Assembly (NCBI GenBank): GCA_963971285.1
Contig: OZ020259.1
Location: 1,178,001-1,242,000, forward strand
DNA length: 64,000 nucleotides
DNA from: Astropecten irregularis
Taxonomy: Eukaryota > Echinodermata > Asteroidea > Paxillosida > Astropectinidae
Direction of reading: 5' to 3'
Both the position numbers and the translations under genes were made by a program. The notes below the pieces were generated by a model. It saw only the letters and a list, made by a program, of their open reading frames with translations. It ran no database searches and had not been told where the DNA came from. This document shows positions 11,598 through 26,500 of the stretch, piece after piece; positions within the stretch are counted from its first letter, which is position 1, and every line of letters begins with the position of its first letter.

Positions 11598-14500
11598 GCA
11601 GTGACAGCAGCAACAACAGTTGCAGCATGCATCAGCATCAGCAGCAGCAGCAACAACAGTTGTAGCATGCAGCAGCAGCAGCAACAACAGTGACAGTGAC
11701 AGCAGCAGCAACAGCATGCAGCAATGACAATGCTGTCTTTCCATTCTATTTCATTATATAACTTGTGACTTAAAATATTCCTATTTTTATCAATGGTTTA
11801 CAGAAGAGTCTAAAAATTGCAGATGTACAAAGTATGAACTGCAAGATCCGTATTTAAAATAAAAGACACCAAATGAAGAGATATAAACAGTACAGAGTCA
11901 TATGGTTGACACCTTCACTGAGAAAAATCTGACAATAATTTTTTACTTCTCAATATTTGTTCAGGTCTTTATTGGAGGGATAAAGTTTTTTTTCTTCTTC
12001 CTACCTGTCCAGGGTAAAGCATACGACTGCTGAGATGGTTCAGCCGCATCAACTGAGTAGGCGTCGACTCAAAGTGAAGGGCTATGCTATCCAGCGTGTC
12101 GTTGCCTTTCACCTGTAAGGGAGAGAGAGTGTGATTAACGTGAAAGACAAGACAGGTGTTTAATGGTTAATGGCCGGAGGCTGTTACTCACTCAAGACGA
12201 TTCCACAAGACAAAAAGACAAAAAGGTCCCACTCTGTTGGCGCAGCATCGCAAAACTACAGGCCGTCATGGGATACAGTACATTGAGCTTGAAGTGCCAG
12301 GAGGCTACATGTATATCAGTGAACATTTAAAAGTTTGAGAGAGGTTATCATTTCAAATCCGCAGAGGTTAAGAATCGAACCTTACGACTGTCCTCCCAGA
12401 AGCAAAGAGGATATCTTAGAGGTAAACATTTCATCGCAGTAACATCAACATGTGTATAATGCAAAAACCAAGCCCTAGAGTATTTAGCAGACTGCGGAGT
12501 ATGAACAAGTGAAAAGCACGTGTAGCTCTGAGGTTACTACAACTCTGTGACTATATTTGTCCAATGTATTTAGTATTATCCTGCCTGCTCATGGCTATTT
12601 CAGGACTTCCGAGGGACTCTGACATTTAAGAGAAGTTTTAGAAAGATTTGGGATGGCTCTCGGGTGAACAAATCTTCGTGTATTTCTGATGCGACATCAT
12701 TATTCATCTCTCTGTGAGGCAGAGACGAGCAAAATCTGCCTCCATGGACGTCAATCAACACTTGCTGTGTCTTCTGGCTCGGGTATTTGTAGATTTAGCT
12801 GCTGTTCCATCCACAATGCTCTTAGTTGGATCTAGACATGCAGTTAAGATGAGGATCATGCATAATCCTGGCCCAGTGTTCTAGCCACGCCGGTTGGCAC
12901 CGGTCAGGGACAGCTGGCACTCAGCCTTTCCGACTGGCACACAAGATGACAAATCATGTTGACGACCGGCAACTGAAAATCTGAAAATGCACTAGTTACA
13001 ACATAAATGTTGTGCTTTTTCACTGAAAGAACAGTAAGATTTTGACTTGGAGACAAATTTGGAAAGATAAATCGACCAGATTCCAGATAACAAAAAAAAA
13101 ATATGAAAAATTTAGCTGGCACTCAAAATACGCTAGCTATAACACTGATCCTGGCCCACTGGTAACACAGAGGCCATATTTTTTTCTTCGCAGCAAAACC
13201 TCTGTATAATTTCACTTGTGCAAGGTCCAAAAAGACTAATGAGAATACAAATGTCTTTAATTAGTTTTTTGGAAGAGTGTATTGTTTTGAGTTATTTGAA
13301 TATTAACAGTGGATCACCAAATGGTCTTTGGACAGATCTTATATGGCATCTTCAAAAAAATAAAACCGAAAGCACAGAAACAAAAAGCTATCAATGTAGT
13401 TTCCAACTCCCTTAGGATGAAACTCCCTCAGGACAGCGTAGCTTTAATTTCTCCATCTTTTCAGGCCATGCCTGTCCTTTCCAGCCTCCCTCATCAAACT
13501 TCATCTCAGATCTCAAACCATGCATGATGCACAAACCTCAAGCATAATTCACAGACAGTTAATGTTTAATTACACGGCCAGGAAATCTCGCGCCATTGCA
13601 CATGGACGGCCGACGCAGTTCCGACTCATCAAAGGGCAAAGTAATTTATTTATACATCTGTTTTGTTTGTTGTTGTGGGGGTTTTTTTTGGTCAGGGGGG
13701 ATTTTTTGAAAGAGTCCAATCTGTAAGGATTGATAGATCTTTGAAGATTAGATCTTATACGAGGTGTTGAAGTTATTAAATATTGACTTCGGACAATGAA
13801 AGGATTAAAGTTGGAAGAGCGGGTCACAGTTTCCTCCCTCTCTTTGCTTCATGCTTCGTTCATAAGATCAGCAGAGAAGTAAGAATTTATTTTTCAGGGG
13901 TATGAATAATTTGACCATGTACGTACATCGTACTGCAGGGTGCCGTTCGGTTGGCTGAACAACGGACTTCGCCTCATGGTGTCTTTCTTGGGAAGGTCTT
14001 CCGGATCTGATGAGAAAAAAAATGGAATGAAGACAAGAATGATGAGAGAGAAGTAAGACTTGGGAATCTCAAGAAGGTGGCGATGATGTTGGACAAATTG
14101 CCTCAGCCAAGATCTAATAGCAGGGTCATTCCACCAAGTTGGGGTAGGATTTGTGATAGTGTCCCTGTTACATCTGTGACCCCGCACCAAATCCCTTTAC
14201 TTGATGATGCACATTCGCTGTTCATCAAGATGAGAATGAAGTCAATCTGCTCCTTGAACAGGGAAATACACACATGCTTATGTAGAAGTCATAGTAAAGG
14301 ATACTAGATGGGTGTGAGTTCACTGATGTAACAGGGAAACCGTCAACTATCGTCCCTCAACTCAGTGGAATGACCCATCCTCAGTCTTCAAATTTGGAAA
14401 TAACCATGATTAATATGTCCATAGACAATATTTCATTGAACAAAGAAAACACACACATCACAGAGCTCTAAAAATGGCAAAAGAGGCACTAATTGTCCAA

Positions 14501-17500
14501 AATGCCACGCAGGGTGCTGAAAACAACAAACATGTTATAAAATCTACATTTGCTGTTGCCCAAACAGGATTGTACAATATGGTATTTTTCCAGCCATCCT
14601 ACGCAGACATCAAGACGTCGCTGATTGTCATTTTAGTGCATTACCTTGCTATGATGACGTACATTGTACGTCCGCGTATGAAATCTATCAATTTTCAGTC
14701 ATTCAGGGCCCTCTATAAATAACTGACAGTCTACGCAAACTGAGGGTAAATGAACGCAGAGCCAATTAACAAGGTCTCTTCTCTACAAATACCAGATTTG
14801 TCTTGTAGTTTATATTGTACGACGACAATATGCAAATCTCATTTGGGACTAGGGCGGTGGCTCTGAAAAAAATTCCGTTTTTGTCCACTGACCAGTATGC
14901 CCTGGCCAATGTTTGTGAATAGTTCAGCTCAATTTCAAAGTGTGAATTATTTGCTGCGAACGTACGGCGTCATATTTCACTTCTCACTGCAATATAAACC
15001 TAAAAGAAAGTACATGAGTTGGCTTTAAAAGCCGGCCGACCGACCAGACCCGAACTGGCGGCAGATGGTCTTCGGCGGGCTCGGGGACCGGCCGGGATTG
15101 ATCTGGCCTGTAAATGCACCTAGTGCAAACTCATTAAACTAATTAGGTTTCCAGTAATTACTAATTGTCCGGCGTCACTGTCTGTCAATTGATTTAGTCT
15201 TCGTTTAGCATCCTGCAATTAACACGACAACAAAAGACACGAGCACATTAAGTCATTACTCAAATTACATGTACTGTACCAGTAATCTCAAAGATTGCAA
15301 GCAACCTGGATCGGACCTTAAGGAAACAAGGTTTGCTATAAATCGACCTTAGGGAGACACCGAACATTAATGACATTTTGGTGTCTCCCTAATGTTTTAG
15401 ATGCCTTTTATAGACACATTTTTCCTGTCCAAATTTTGATAGAGAATGCTCTCAACAAAAACATATGTCAATTTCAAGTTCATTGGTTTGAAAATAGGTA
15501 AGTAAAGTTCAGTTCACAACCCTATGGGAATGTCTCCCTAAGGTCCCATTTAGGATAAAATATAGAACATTCTCAATATAATATATTTAAAAAATTTCAA
15601 TCATATGAAAAAATATGTTAACGTGTTTATTAAAATAATCAGCGGTAGAAAATAATAACAGGTGTGAAATCTTGTGAATATGTAGATGTCCATACTATTA
15701 TCTGTCTGATATGACCAGAAATAAGCTGACAGCCAACAGAATAGCACTCCGCACTAATGACGTCACAAAATCCCAGTACATGTACAGTATGTCAGACATA
15801 CATTGTCTCACGCACGTAGTGTACATGTACGCACGTTTGCATGGTTGCAATGTTTGTCTGAGATCCGGTGCTATTTTTAGCACAAGTACAGAGCGCTATT
15901 AAATGTACAGTACATACATACATGTACAAAGGCAATGGCAAACATCTTTCAAGCCCAGGGACCCATTATTTGACAGATAGCCAGCCTACATGTACATTGC
16001 CTATGGGATTTTGTGCACAAAATGTTGAGTGCATTCTGTCACACAGTGCATTTCTCATATACCCTGACTGCATACATGTACTTCTGCCTATCTGTGAATG
16101 GGTCCATGGCTCGTCATCAAAAGATAGCCGCTCATTGGCCATATTGGCCTGTCCTGTGCACTATCCATACACATACACCAGTACCTGTATAAAATGAACA
16201 TGTACACTGTATGTAAGCCCTACTATTACTATAAATATTTTGTACAGTGGATTTAGTGCATTTTTATTTGTTTATACTGCCCAGATGGCAGCAAGATAGT
16301 CAGTGCATGCATGGGGGAATAGTGCACAGAGCTGTACATGTACAAATCACCGGGAAAAAGAAGCATCTTCTGCATATGAACTAAGCATACATGTACATGT
16401 AACTTGTAAGCATACATGTACAAACTGTGCCCCAACCTGGCGGCATGACCAAAATATGTACATGTATAAACAAGACGTACCGTGATATCACCCAAGAGAA
16501 AATAGAGGCCAGACTAGTAGCTCATCTACACATGCTCATCATTTCAATGCACATGTACATGTATGATGCATTTACTACTAATTAACAGTAAAAAGAAGCA
16601 AATTCTGCATAAATGTGCATACATTGTACATGTATACATGTTGTACAAACTGTACGCCAACCTGGCGGCATGACCAAAATACATACCGGTATATGTGCAT
16701 GTATAAACAAGACGTACCGTGATGTCACTCAAGAAAAAAGTAGAGGCCAGACTTAGTAGGCATCTATACACATGCTCATCATTTCAATGCACATACATGT
16801 ATGACTCATGTAATTTAGAAATATCAAGGTCATCATTGTACATGTTGTCACACAACAGAATCCAGGGTCCAATTTAATGGCGCTGCATAGTGTTTACTGT
16901 AAGCGCAGAATTGGCGCTTAACAGAAGCAGAACATTCTGTGCTCATGAGATCCTATTCCATAGATAAGCATGGAATATTCAAGTGTGTATTTGCGTAGTT
17001 ATCGCAAGTAAGGATTTTTCACTTGATCGTCTAGCGTAGAAATTAAACACTAACACTATAAGCAAAGAATGATTTCATAAGCGCCAAAATCTGCAGTAAG
17101 CTGGGGCCAATTTCATGGAGCTGCTAAGCACAAAAATTTGCTTAGCACAAAAATGTCATGCCCAATAAAACAAACAACCGTTAAACATTTCATTTGAAAA
17201 TCATGGTCCGTGAACAACAGTAAAAAAACAATCACAAGCGATACACAACTCAAGAAAATTTGGTTGTTTTAACCCTGTTTTTATTAAGACAGAAATGTTA
17301 TGCTTAGAAATTTTTTGTGCTAAGCCGCGACGTGAAATTGGCTCCAGATTAAAACCCGATTTCACTTCTGAAGGCCACTGGTTCAAACCGGACAAAGTCC
17401 AACCTTCCTCCATGGTCCAAATGACTGAAATAAATCATCAGTTTGGTTCTTATGTATCATTTCCCCTTTCCAGTTTCCACACAAATCCTCCAGCAAAATA

Positions 17501-20500
17501 TCCTTTCAACATGGAGGTCGTTCAAAAATGCAACAACCCAAAAAGTCAATAAATGCATATCGATCCACAAAGGGAATTATTGGAGTGACAAATTTTTAAT
17601 TGATGTCCTTGAATGCAACTTTGCGTTTAAACGAGGCCAACCATTTTTTGTAATCAAATTTTTTTTCAGAACTTTTTTTCCACATATGGCTGACCTGGGA
17701 GAGCTGAACAGGTTTTTGCATACATGTACATGTAGATACATCAGTCTCATATGCCATCAGCTCCTGTGCAGCTTTTTTACACAAAATTTGTGAAAGAATT
17801 GATTCGCGGATTTGCGTCGAATTTATATCCCTGCCATCAGCTTAGATTTTCCCGAGTGCAAATTGCTCAGCATTCTAATGTTGGATATGTAATTTGGCTG
17901 GCTGTAGCCTTGCGCTTTCCATTATGTTTGTGTGTACAGCACTCTGGAAAGAGCACTTAAATGTAATTTACGTCATTTATCATCATGATCAATAGAGTGC
18001 ATTGTTAAAAGGGATCAAACACAATGTGCATTTAGCGCCGATGTTAGAAACATTACACAGCGACTCAGAAATCTGTGACAGTTTGTGCAGAGCTACAGTA
18101 AGTGCACGCATGTGGTCAATGGTGTAGACAATGTACACACAAATTTGAGAATTGTGCAAATTTGAAACATTTGCCTGTATTTATAATCCGCCCTCCTTGC
18201 CCCGCCCCCAATTTGGAAGTCTCGCCGATTCTTTGGGCAAATCCAATGATGAGGCCATATCTGGGGGCCATATGTACCTCACACTAGCCTTTTGTCCACC
18301 CACGTCCAGCCGACTAAACATAATCAGCATACAAAAGGCTGGTAGATGATGTTGCTGGGTGGCCCCCTGTAATGGCAGACCTCACTGATGTTGGGGCTGA
18401 ACAGCTTAACAGCAGAATTCTAGGTGCTTAGAATCATCATTCTTTGCTTACAATTTACAGAACTTCTACTGGATTTCTAACCTCACTGAAAGGTGAACAG
18501 AGACAAATTGACTGGAGTGGGATTCGAACACCCTCTGCAACCTTCCAAATTTTCTAACCAAAGTGAGAAACATCAGTTACATGTCATACATGTATTTTAT
18601 AAGCATACATGTACAATGTGTACAACTGAGAATACCACACTAATCCATGCATGCACGATCCTCTAAACAAAACTGTTTGGGTTCATCTAAACCGTGACTG
18701 CCTCCAAGGTTTGCCCATTCAGCAAGGACCGAAGGGGCAGGCTCACAAATGTCAACCCCCCCTCCTCCTCTCTGTCGGGTCTCTGCAAAGACGTCAGTGG
18801 AAATTGAGAAGCCATCAACGGGAATGATGTCTGACACGGGAAAGACACACACTGGGGCAAATCGTCGCCGAGGGATTCCTAATTAAATCCCACTAGCGGC
18901 CCGCTATCATCATGACCTGCGTCAAATTTTGCGCAGGGGGCTCAATTTTGAAAATGCTGTATGTTTCTTCTCCAATTATCAAATACTTTCTTTTTAATTG
19001 AAGATGCCCTTTTTCTTGAAGATGTGTAGGGAAACTGCACAGTATAACAGCAATGAGAAGATATCTATGGACAGTGTAAATATGTATGTGTGCCATCGGA
19101 GGTATCATGGCTTTTCCTATGTATTATACATTGTATTGTTTCAGTGTTCTCCAACGTTGAAAATTAAAGAGTGGTGCTAAGCGCGGAAAGTCTTGAAGTT
19201 AGAACTCGAAAATAAAGGGATTCTTATTGTTTCCAGATTATTTCTGTTGTAAATACATGTACATGTATCTACCGTATGTACATGTAAACGTTGCGGCATG
19301 ATTTTAAAGCGTGGCAGCGATTTTTAAGCGTGCCGGATATCGGCGGGCGCCACATAAAGCGTGGCAATGCGCTACCTCTTTTCTACACGTTGAAGAATAC
19401 TGAGCACTGTTTAACCTACATGTATATTATTGGATATAAACGTGACTAGGATTTACTGTACATGTATGTAAGTGCCATCCACCCCTACAATGCTTGAGCT
19501 CCAGCGCTCAAATTTCAGGAATACACATTCCGTCACTCACATGCAATATTCAAGGAAAAACATCAAAACAACCTCATCAGAGAGTCTCCTCTTAAATGAA
19601 GATGCTTCCATAATCGAGCCGGAAATTTTCTTCTTGAGGGGAAATTGAGCCTCTTTTCAGCCTGAATGGTTGTAAATAGGATTGTCCTTGTGGTCATTTC
19701 TCAGGTCAAGGCAAAGTCCTGAGCAACGATAGCCGCATCTTCTGTAGCCTTGGTTACAATTGTATTCAATTTTCTAGTCATTGAGTTTTCATATATTACT
19801 TGTATCACATGGACTATTCAGTTATTATTATTGCTCTGTGGACACGTAAGAACTGCGCTGAATTGAACTGAAATTATTCACTGAAGATATTTAAACACAC
19901 ATAGTGTACAATACGTGGATCGGATTGTGGAAACACCATGTAGGAATCGTTCGTACTTTCGCACTTCTTATTTTGTTCGCACATCTCGTAAGGTCATAAT
20001 GTTTCGACTAGCCTGCTCTAGTCATCATCAGGAGATGATTGAAATGAGGGATGTGAGGTCCTTATTGCTTGGGTTCCTGTTCTGTGGAGGAGCTTTTGTG
20101 TAGTTGTCTCTGACATTTTGAAATACATACAGAGGGGAGAGGATCAGGATTGGGGTGGAGGAAACACAGGGTTTCTAGATTTTATTCCAGTGGCAAGACA
20201 AGACAAGAGTCACTTACCATAGTCTCCACAGGGGGACTGGATCATAAACCACACATTATGATATTAGTGTTTAAGTGGTATGCAGGATACCAGCACCACA
20301 CAAGTTTACATGTACCACAGGAAAAAAAGTGTGTTTAACAGTGGTACATGTACCGAGGTGTGTTAGGGTTAATTAATGGGAGATTTTGGAGAATCGGTCT
20401 TGAGTCAACAGCGCACGCGCAAACCATGCTTGCGCAATTGTGAGCATGTGCGTGTGTTGATTTGCGCGCACGTGCGCTGTTGACTTGAAGACCGGTTCTC

Positions 20501-23500
20501 CAAAGTCTCCCATTAAATTAATAGAGTAATAATGCTGCAATATACATGTAGCTCAGTTTGGTTAGTGTGCATTATTAAGTAGCTTTATCAGTGGAGAGAA
20601 ACCAGCAAGAAATCGGTAGCTAGGGGAAAGTGTTGGAAAAAATGAGTAAAATACTGTAGGTTAAATTTGAGGCAATTTTAATAATAATTTAGTGCAAAAA
20701 GCAGCAAATTTACGTCAGAAGAGGTGAATACAGACCGTGCAGTTAGAACTGCTTCTTATACATGTAACTTCATGCGTTTGAGCATCAGTTAAAAAGTATG
20801 CACTGGCCATACTACAGAATTTGGCTAAAAGCTGCACCACGATTCATGATATTGCAGCAAGCAAGCATGGCGGCTAAATTGAATTTGTGAACCAGTTTCT
20901 TTTTTTAAATGTAATAATTAACACACAACAGAGATGTGTGTATGCACACAGCATGATGCAATATCTATGTGTTCGCTTTTTGAATTTTGTGGTTTTCATT
21001 TTTGAATTTTTTTATCATCATTATGAATGGTGAATAACGAATTCATATATTTCTTTTGTCGCCAAAGGAAAAGCAGAGTCGCAAATGCCGTCAGCAAAGC
21101 CGACCCCTGGGAATGCCAGAAAATCCATAGTGTCATGGCAACAGTCGTTAAGGGCTCCTCAACGGGCATGAGTGTTGGTGATTGTATGACGGGCCGACAC
21201 GACATGCACCTGCATATTACATTACACAACTGTCGAGCTATCTCCGCCTGAAGCATCATTTTTGAAAAAAAAAAAAATTAATAATAATATTTTTTTTTAA
21301 GAAGAATTAGCCTATCTTTAATCTCACCGTGAGGTTTTCGAATTTCCTGTAGGAATGCATTTTATTTAAGCTACTGTAATTTTTTTGTTTTTATCAGTGG
21401 GGTGATTGTGCGGTCGGCAGGTTTTGCCAGTGAAACGTGCACGTGAATATCTAGCCCAGAAGGCTTTCTAAAAACAAGGGGGAAAAACACGGTCTAACCG
21501 TGGTATGAAGTATTTGGCATTTTTGGAGCCTAGGTACACTGCTCACAATTGCTCACAAAATCTACATGTTCTTTTTTATATTTGTTTCAAATATATCAAT
21601 AAATAAATAAATTTATTAATAAACTGCTCATCAACCCGAATTTATATTAATCTTTGATTTACCAGGAGGGTACATGATGTAACCAAAGGCAACCAATCAC
21701 CATGAAAGGAATAATCTCGTCAACTTGTGAGCTTACAAACAAGCCTTTTCTGGAAAGTAGCAGCGTGCTCCAATCAAGAACCACGACCCAATTAAGAACC
21801 AAGACCCAGCACAGCCAAAAACATAGCATGACATAAATTGAGGCCGCGCATGTCACTTTCAACAACTTGACAAATGCTAGAACTCCACAGAGCTTACAAA
21901 AAGCGTCAATACTTTCTAGCAGACTCCGTGAGCCAACGAACAATCCATCTTCTTCTGACAATATCCACGATAAACAACTATGGTAATACACAGAGAAGCA
22001 AAGTGATGCTGTCAACGACCCAGACTTTTTGACTCAACACTGGCTTCCACATCTCAGATCTCATCTGTTTGGAATAGCGAGTCTTACGGACTGATTTATT
22101 TCGGCAATCCAAATCTCGCAAAAAGCTTGGAATTACGCCTCCTGTGAAACGGAGCTTTCATCACAAACAGAGGGTATTGGATGTTTTTATCCGGTCCCCT
22201 TCACATGTAAAGTGCAGCAGAATGGCAAAGGCCCTGCGAGGCTAAACTTCATTCTACAGTTAGTGTGTTTACAGAATACCATACTAAGAATCGTGCTTTG
22301 CGAATCAAATTGACATTTGAATTTCTTGAAATCTAATCAACGGACGGTGAGCACAAACTACATGTATTTTTGCACAAAATGAATAGGAAAAATAGAAATA
22401 CAACATGTATACACATGAAAAATTTGCTAAGCATGACATTTCTGTCTTAAAAAAAAAAACAGGGTTAACAACCAAATTTCAACGTGTAGTGTATCACTTG
22501 TGATCAATTGTTCTTTGGCTGTTGTTCGGTGACCATGTATATCAAATGGGATTTTCAATGGTGGTTTGTTTTATTGGGCGAAACATTTTTGTGCTAAGCA
22601 AATTTTTGTCCTTAACACTTTTATGAAATTGGCCCCTGTTGTTATAAACTGATGTCTTTCTGCGGGCACGATTGATCTGTTATTTGATACATGTAATGAG
22701 CACGGTCTGTGCTAATCTGACCCATTCATTTTCCAATGGTTTCATATTCCACTATGCATCGGGTTCATTAAATGGCTTTATGATGGTAATTCATAGCCGG
22801 GGCAAAAGCTGCTTGAAATCTATCTGGATTTATGTGTCTCCGTTCAAAGTGCAGTTTACCTCGGCCGGCTGCGGACGGCTGAAAAACAACGTAATTTACT
22901 TCAATTACTGCGTTTCATATAATATGACGAACTTCCTCTCTCCAAACATGTCTATGCTATTGCAAATTTCAATTTCAATTCTATTGTACTATACTGTACA
23001 TGTACTGTATGTAATGTACATGTATGTATCTACATGTACTATTGTAAGTGTGCAGAGTCATATGACGCATTTCGATTCAGGCAACTTCATATAAATAGAA
23101 TCTGTTATCATTTCAAGACATTTGAGTATTTTGTTAATGCTCATGTACAGTAATTGTGGATTTGTGAGACTGAAAACCAATTTTTCTCTTTTAATGGGAT
23201 ACAAAGAAATACATGCACAGGGTACTGAAACTACAGTAAGTATGTATACATCTGTAGCTACAATTAGCTACATACGTACAGTATATATGTACTGTATCTG
23301 TCTCCTAAAAGTCTGGCTGTGGCTATAAATTAATACCAATAACAAACATGTCTATGGAAATGGCTATGGCTACTCTCTAGTAGTGGCTAACAAAACCTAG
23401 CCCAACAATTCATGAATCATTATGTACATGTACATGTACATGTAAAACAACCCTGGTAATTAGAGAATACAACATTCTGCAAATAACAAGGACAATTTTA

Positions 23501-26500
23501 TGTCCCAATCTTTTGTTCTCTATTGTTTTGATTCCTGATAAACATGTAATACTGTACAAGGTTCCTGTTTTGAACGAGATTCCTGCAAATTTCTGAAGAC
23601 CTACATGTATTATCAGTGACGTTCAAATTAATTTGTAGGCTCCATAGATTGGGAACATGATGCTGTCAGTACACAACCTTACAAAGCATTTATAATGAGA
23701 TCATCACAAGAATCAACTTGATTGATGTCTGCAGACATTCAAACATAATGTTCACAACAAATTACTAACAGGCGACGCGGTTCGTCGCCTCTTCCTGATA
23801 ACGAAGGACGCCGTAGTGTGATTTTTAATTTTGGCTTCAATAAATTTGTACCTTGATAATAATACACAGTAGAGGAGATGCTGTGCATATGTACATACAT
23901 AAATGTACATGTATACAATATTACAAACCACAAACTTTGCCACAAACATGTGCGTGTACATACATACATACTGTACACATGCATGAACATTATGATTATC
24001 ACACCTTCACGTACATGTACAGTATGCATACACCTGGTCTACATACATACATGTATACACATGAATGATGTACACGTATTATGCACACTCTTATACTAGT
24101 GACTGTGCATGTGCATATCTTTAAAGGTACAGTACAGGATTGGTAACATACCCAAACAGAAATATTCACAGATTTAAATGTACAAACGTGTAACTTTCAG
24201 GGTATGAAGATGGTGCTGGTAGAAACATATACCGTTAAAATATATCTGCCTGAAATGGTGTATTCATCCAGAAATTAGTCAAACAAAGACCGAAAACAGT
24301 TTTGATCTCGGGGTAAGATCAAAACCAATCTTTATGTTGTATAAGACGTTTTGTATTTTCTCGTGACTCAGATGTCCGATTGAGCTCAAATTTTCACAGG
24401 TTTATTATTTCATGCACATGCTGGATCAGACAAAGTGTGAGTGCTGTTTTGACCCTTACAATCACGTATAATACTGTACCATTAAAGGTACAATACATGA
24501 TTGGTAAAGGTCACAGGACAGCACTCATACTTTGTCTGATCAAACATGTACATGAAATGATAAACCTGTGAAAATTTGAGCTCAATCGGACATCTGAGTC
24601 ACGAGAAAATAGCAAAAACCCGTCTAATTTTTTCTTATAAAACATGAAGAATAGTTAACTAATAATGTTTGTTCCAAAAATCGTTCGGACGAACGATCTT
24701 TGGGAAAGACACTAAATCTTGATTTCCTTGAAAAACCCAGCATCTGATGAACCAAGATTTCCCATGGTGATTGTTTGCACTGTTTACGACCTATTGAGTC
24801 CATTTTCTGTCTCAAACTCAATAATATTTTTTTGGAGGCCTTGCAAATCCTATATATGCTCCCTTTAAATTATAGACATGAAATTCACACACTGTACCAA
24901 ACCAACTTGGTCCCTAGATCAATCTGAAGTGCATGTAATGCATCCAGCAGACACACTATCTTTGATGGCCTGCATTCATGCATGCATTCATATTAAATGA
25001 GACCTTGGTGTGTAATTACTTTACATGTACTGTACATTAAATCATCTGACACCATGTCCGTCATGCACACAGATTTTGATACCCTTTGGATCGGTTTGCG
25101 GAAACACCATGTTAGAATCGCTCGTACTTTTGCACTTCTATTTCGTTCGCACTTCTTGTAAGGTCTCAACGTTTCAACTAGCCTGCTCTAGTCCTCATTA
25201 GGAGACCTAATGCAAAGCCTCAAATCTTTCTTGAAACCTTCAGGATGTTCCTTACATGTAAACGTGGCTGAATAATTCAAGTCGGCTTTCTGTCATCCCT
25301 CAAGAATTTCTCATTTGGCATTCATTCAAAAAGGATTAAAATCTCCGATTTAAAATTAATTTATAATACAATGTACACCGATAAATAAACTCTGTTGGGA
25401 TGGCAAAGGTAAATCCTTCAATTTTTTCTCTCTTGTTTTTTAAGTTTTGCCAGTTCCGTGTAAAAGTGTACATGACACCAATGTTTCTTGGAAAAGGGGA
25501 TTATTATGCAAGGAAAATGAAATTGGAGACTGTTGATGACGACTGCCAGAGAGCCAGGCCAGATCGAGTTTTCTCTGGGGACAATTATTCTTTCCTGGCG
25601 GCCGCAGGGCCTCCCAAGATGCACGTGTTCAGGGAGTAACATTCTGAAGACCTGAGGGGTCAGAGGGGAGGGGCACACTAAACACCAGAACATGGTGCAA
25701 TCACGTACATGTACATGTACTGTACTGTGTGTACAATTACATGTAACAATGTACTTGTGTTGGTCTTACCGTCTGCATACGTGTACACTGTATTATAGGG
25801 CTACACTGTACATGAAATACCAGTATGCTTCACTGCATATTCCCTGACTGTACCATATGTAGCTTCACGCATCTTGCCCTGATTGCAAAGATGCATGTTC
25901 AGCACTGTGTGGGGAAGGGGGAGGGGTGGGTGGTCACAGTCGGCAGAACTCATCCTGCCGACTCTAGGAGCAGTCGATCATTCTTCTTTCCTGTGTTATA
26001 GATTTGGCAATTGGCAATGGCATCATACATACTGTACATGTACAGTATGCATATCTGATGAGCATGCCAGCAATGCATTTTTAAAAGCAGGAAGTGCATG
26101 TTGTTTGGGATTCATTTCAGCTTGGCCATGTACATTGTACCAGAACTGAGTGATTTACATACTGAACACTTACATTGTACCTACGTGTACATTGTATGGC
26201 GAAAAGGAAATCTGGGTTGCAGTTATGAATGGGGTGGGACGGATGTGGAGAATACATGTGTGAACATGAGGACATGAAGGTTTACAAGTTACAACAATAT
26301 TGTACAGTACATGTGTACAATTTACCATACAAGTACAAGTACATGTGTGTACATGTACATGTACAGTACAAACATAATGTACATGCATGTACTTCAAATT
26401 CACCTTAATGTCAGTATATACGTCATTTGTACCATGAACAGCATAGAAATGTTAAACACTGCTTATCATACTGGCCCTTTCAAATTCACAGCACTACATA

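Noticed and set aside
11391-11744. Ala-, Ser-, Leu- and Cys-rich open frames on both strands
   Set aside because: All are frame readings of the CAG-type triplet tract inside an OXR1-like intron.
21659-22015. 118-codon hydrophobic minus-strand frame resembling a membrane protein
   Set aside because: Hydrophobicity comes from T/G-rich sequence; no conserved motif or splice structure was seen.
22672-23094. 140-codon plus-strand frame
   Set aside because: Sequence texture is non-coding and the second half is TACATGTA repeat; considered instead as a possible regulatory block.
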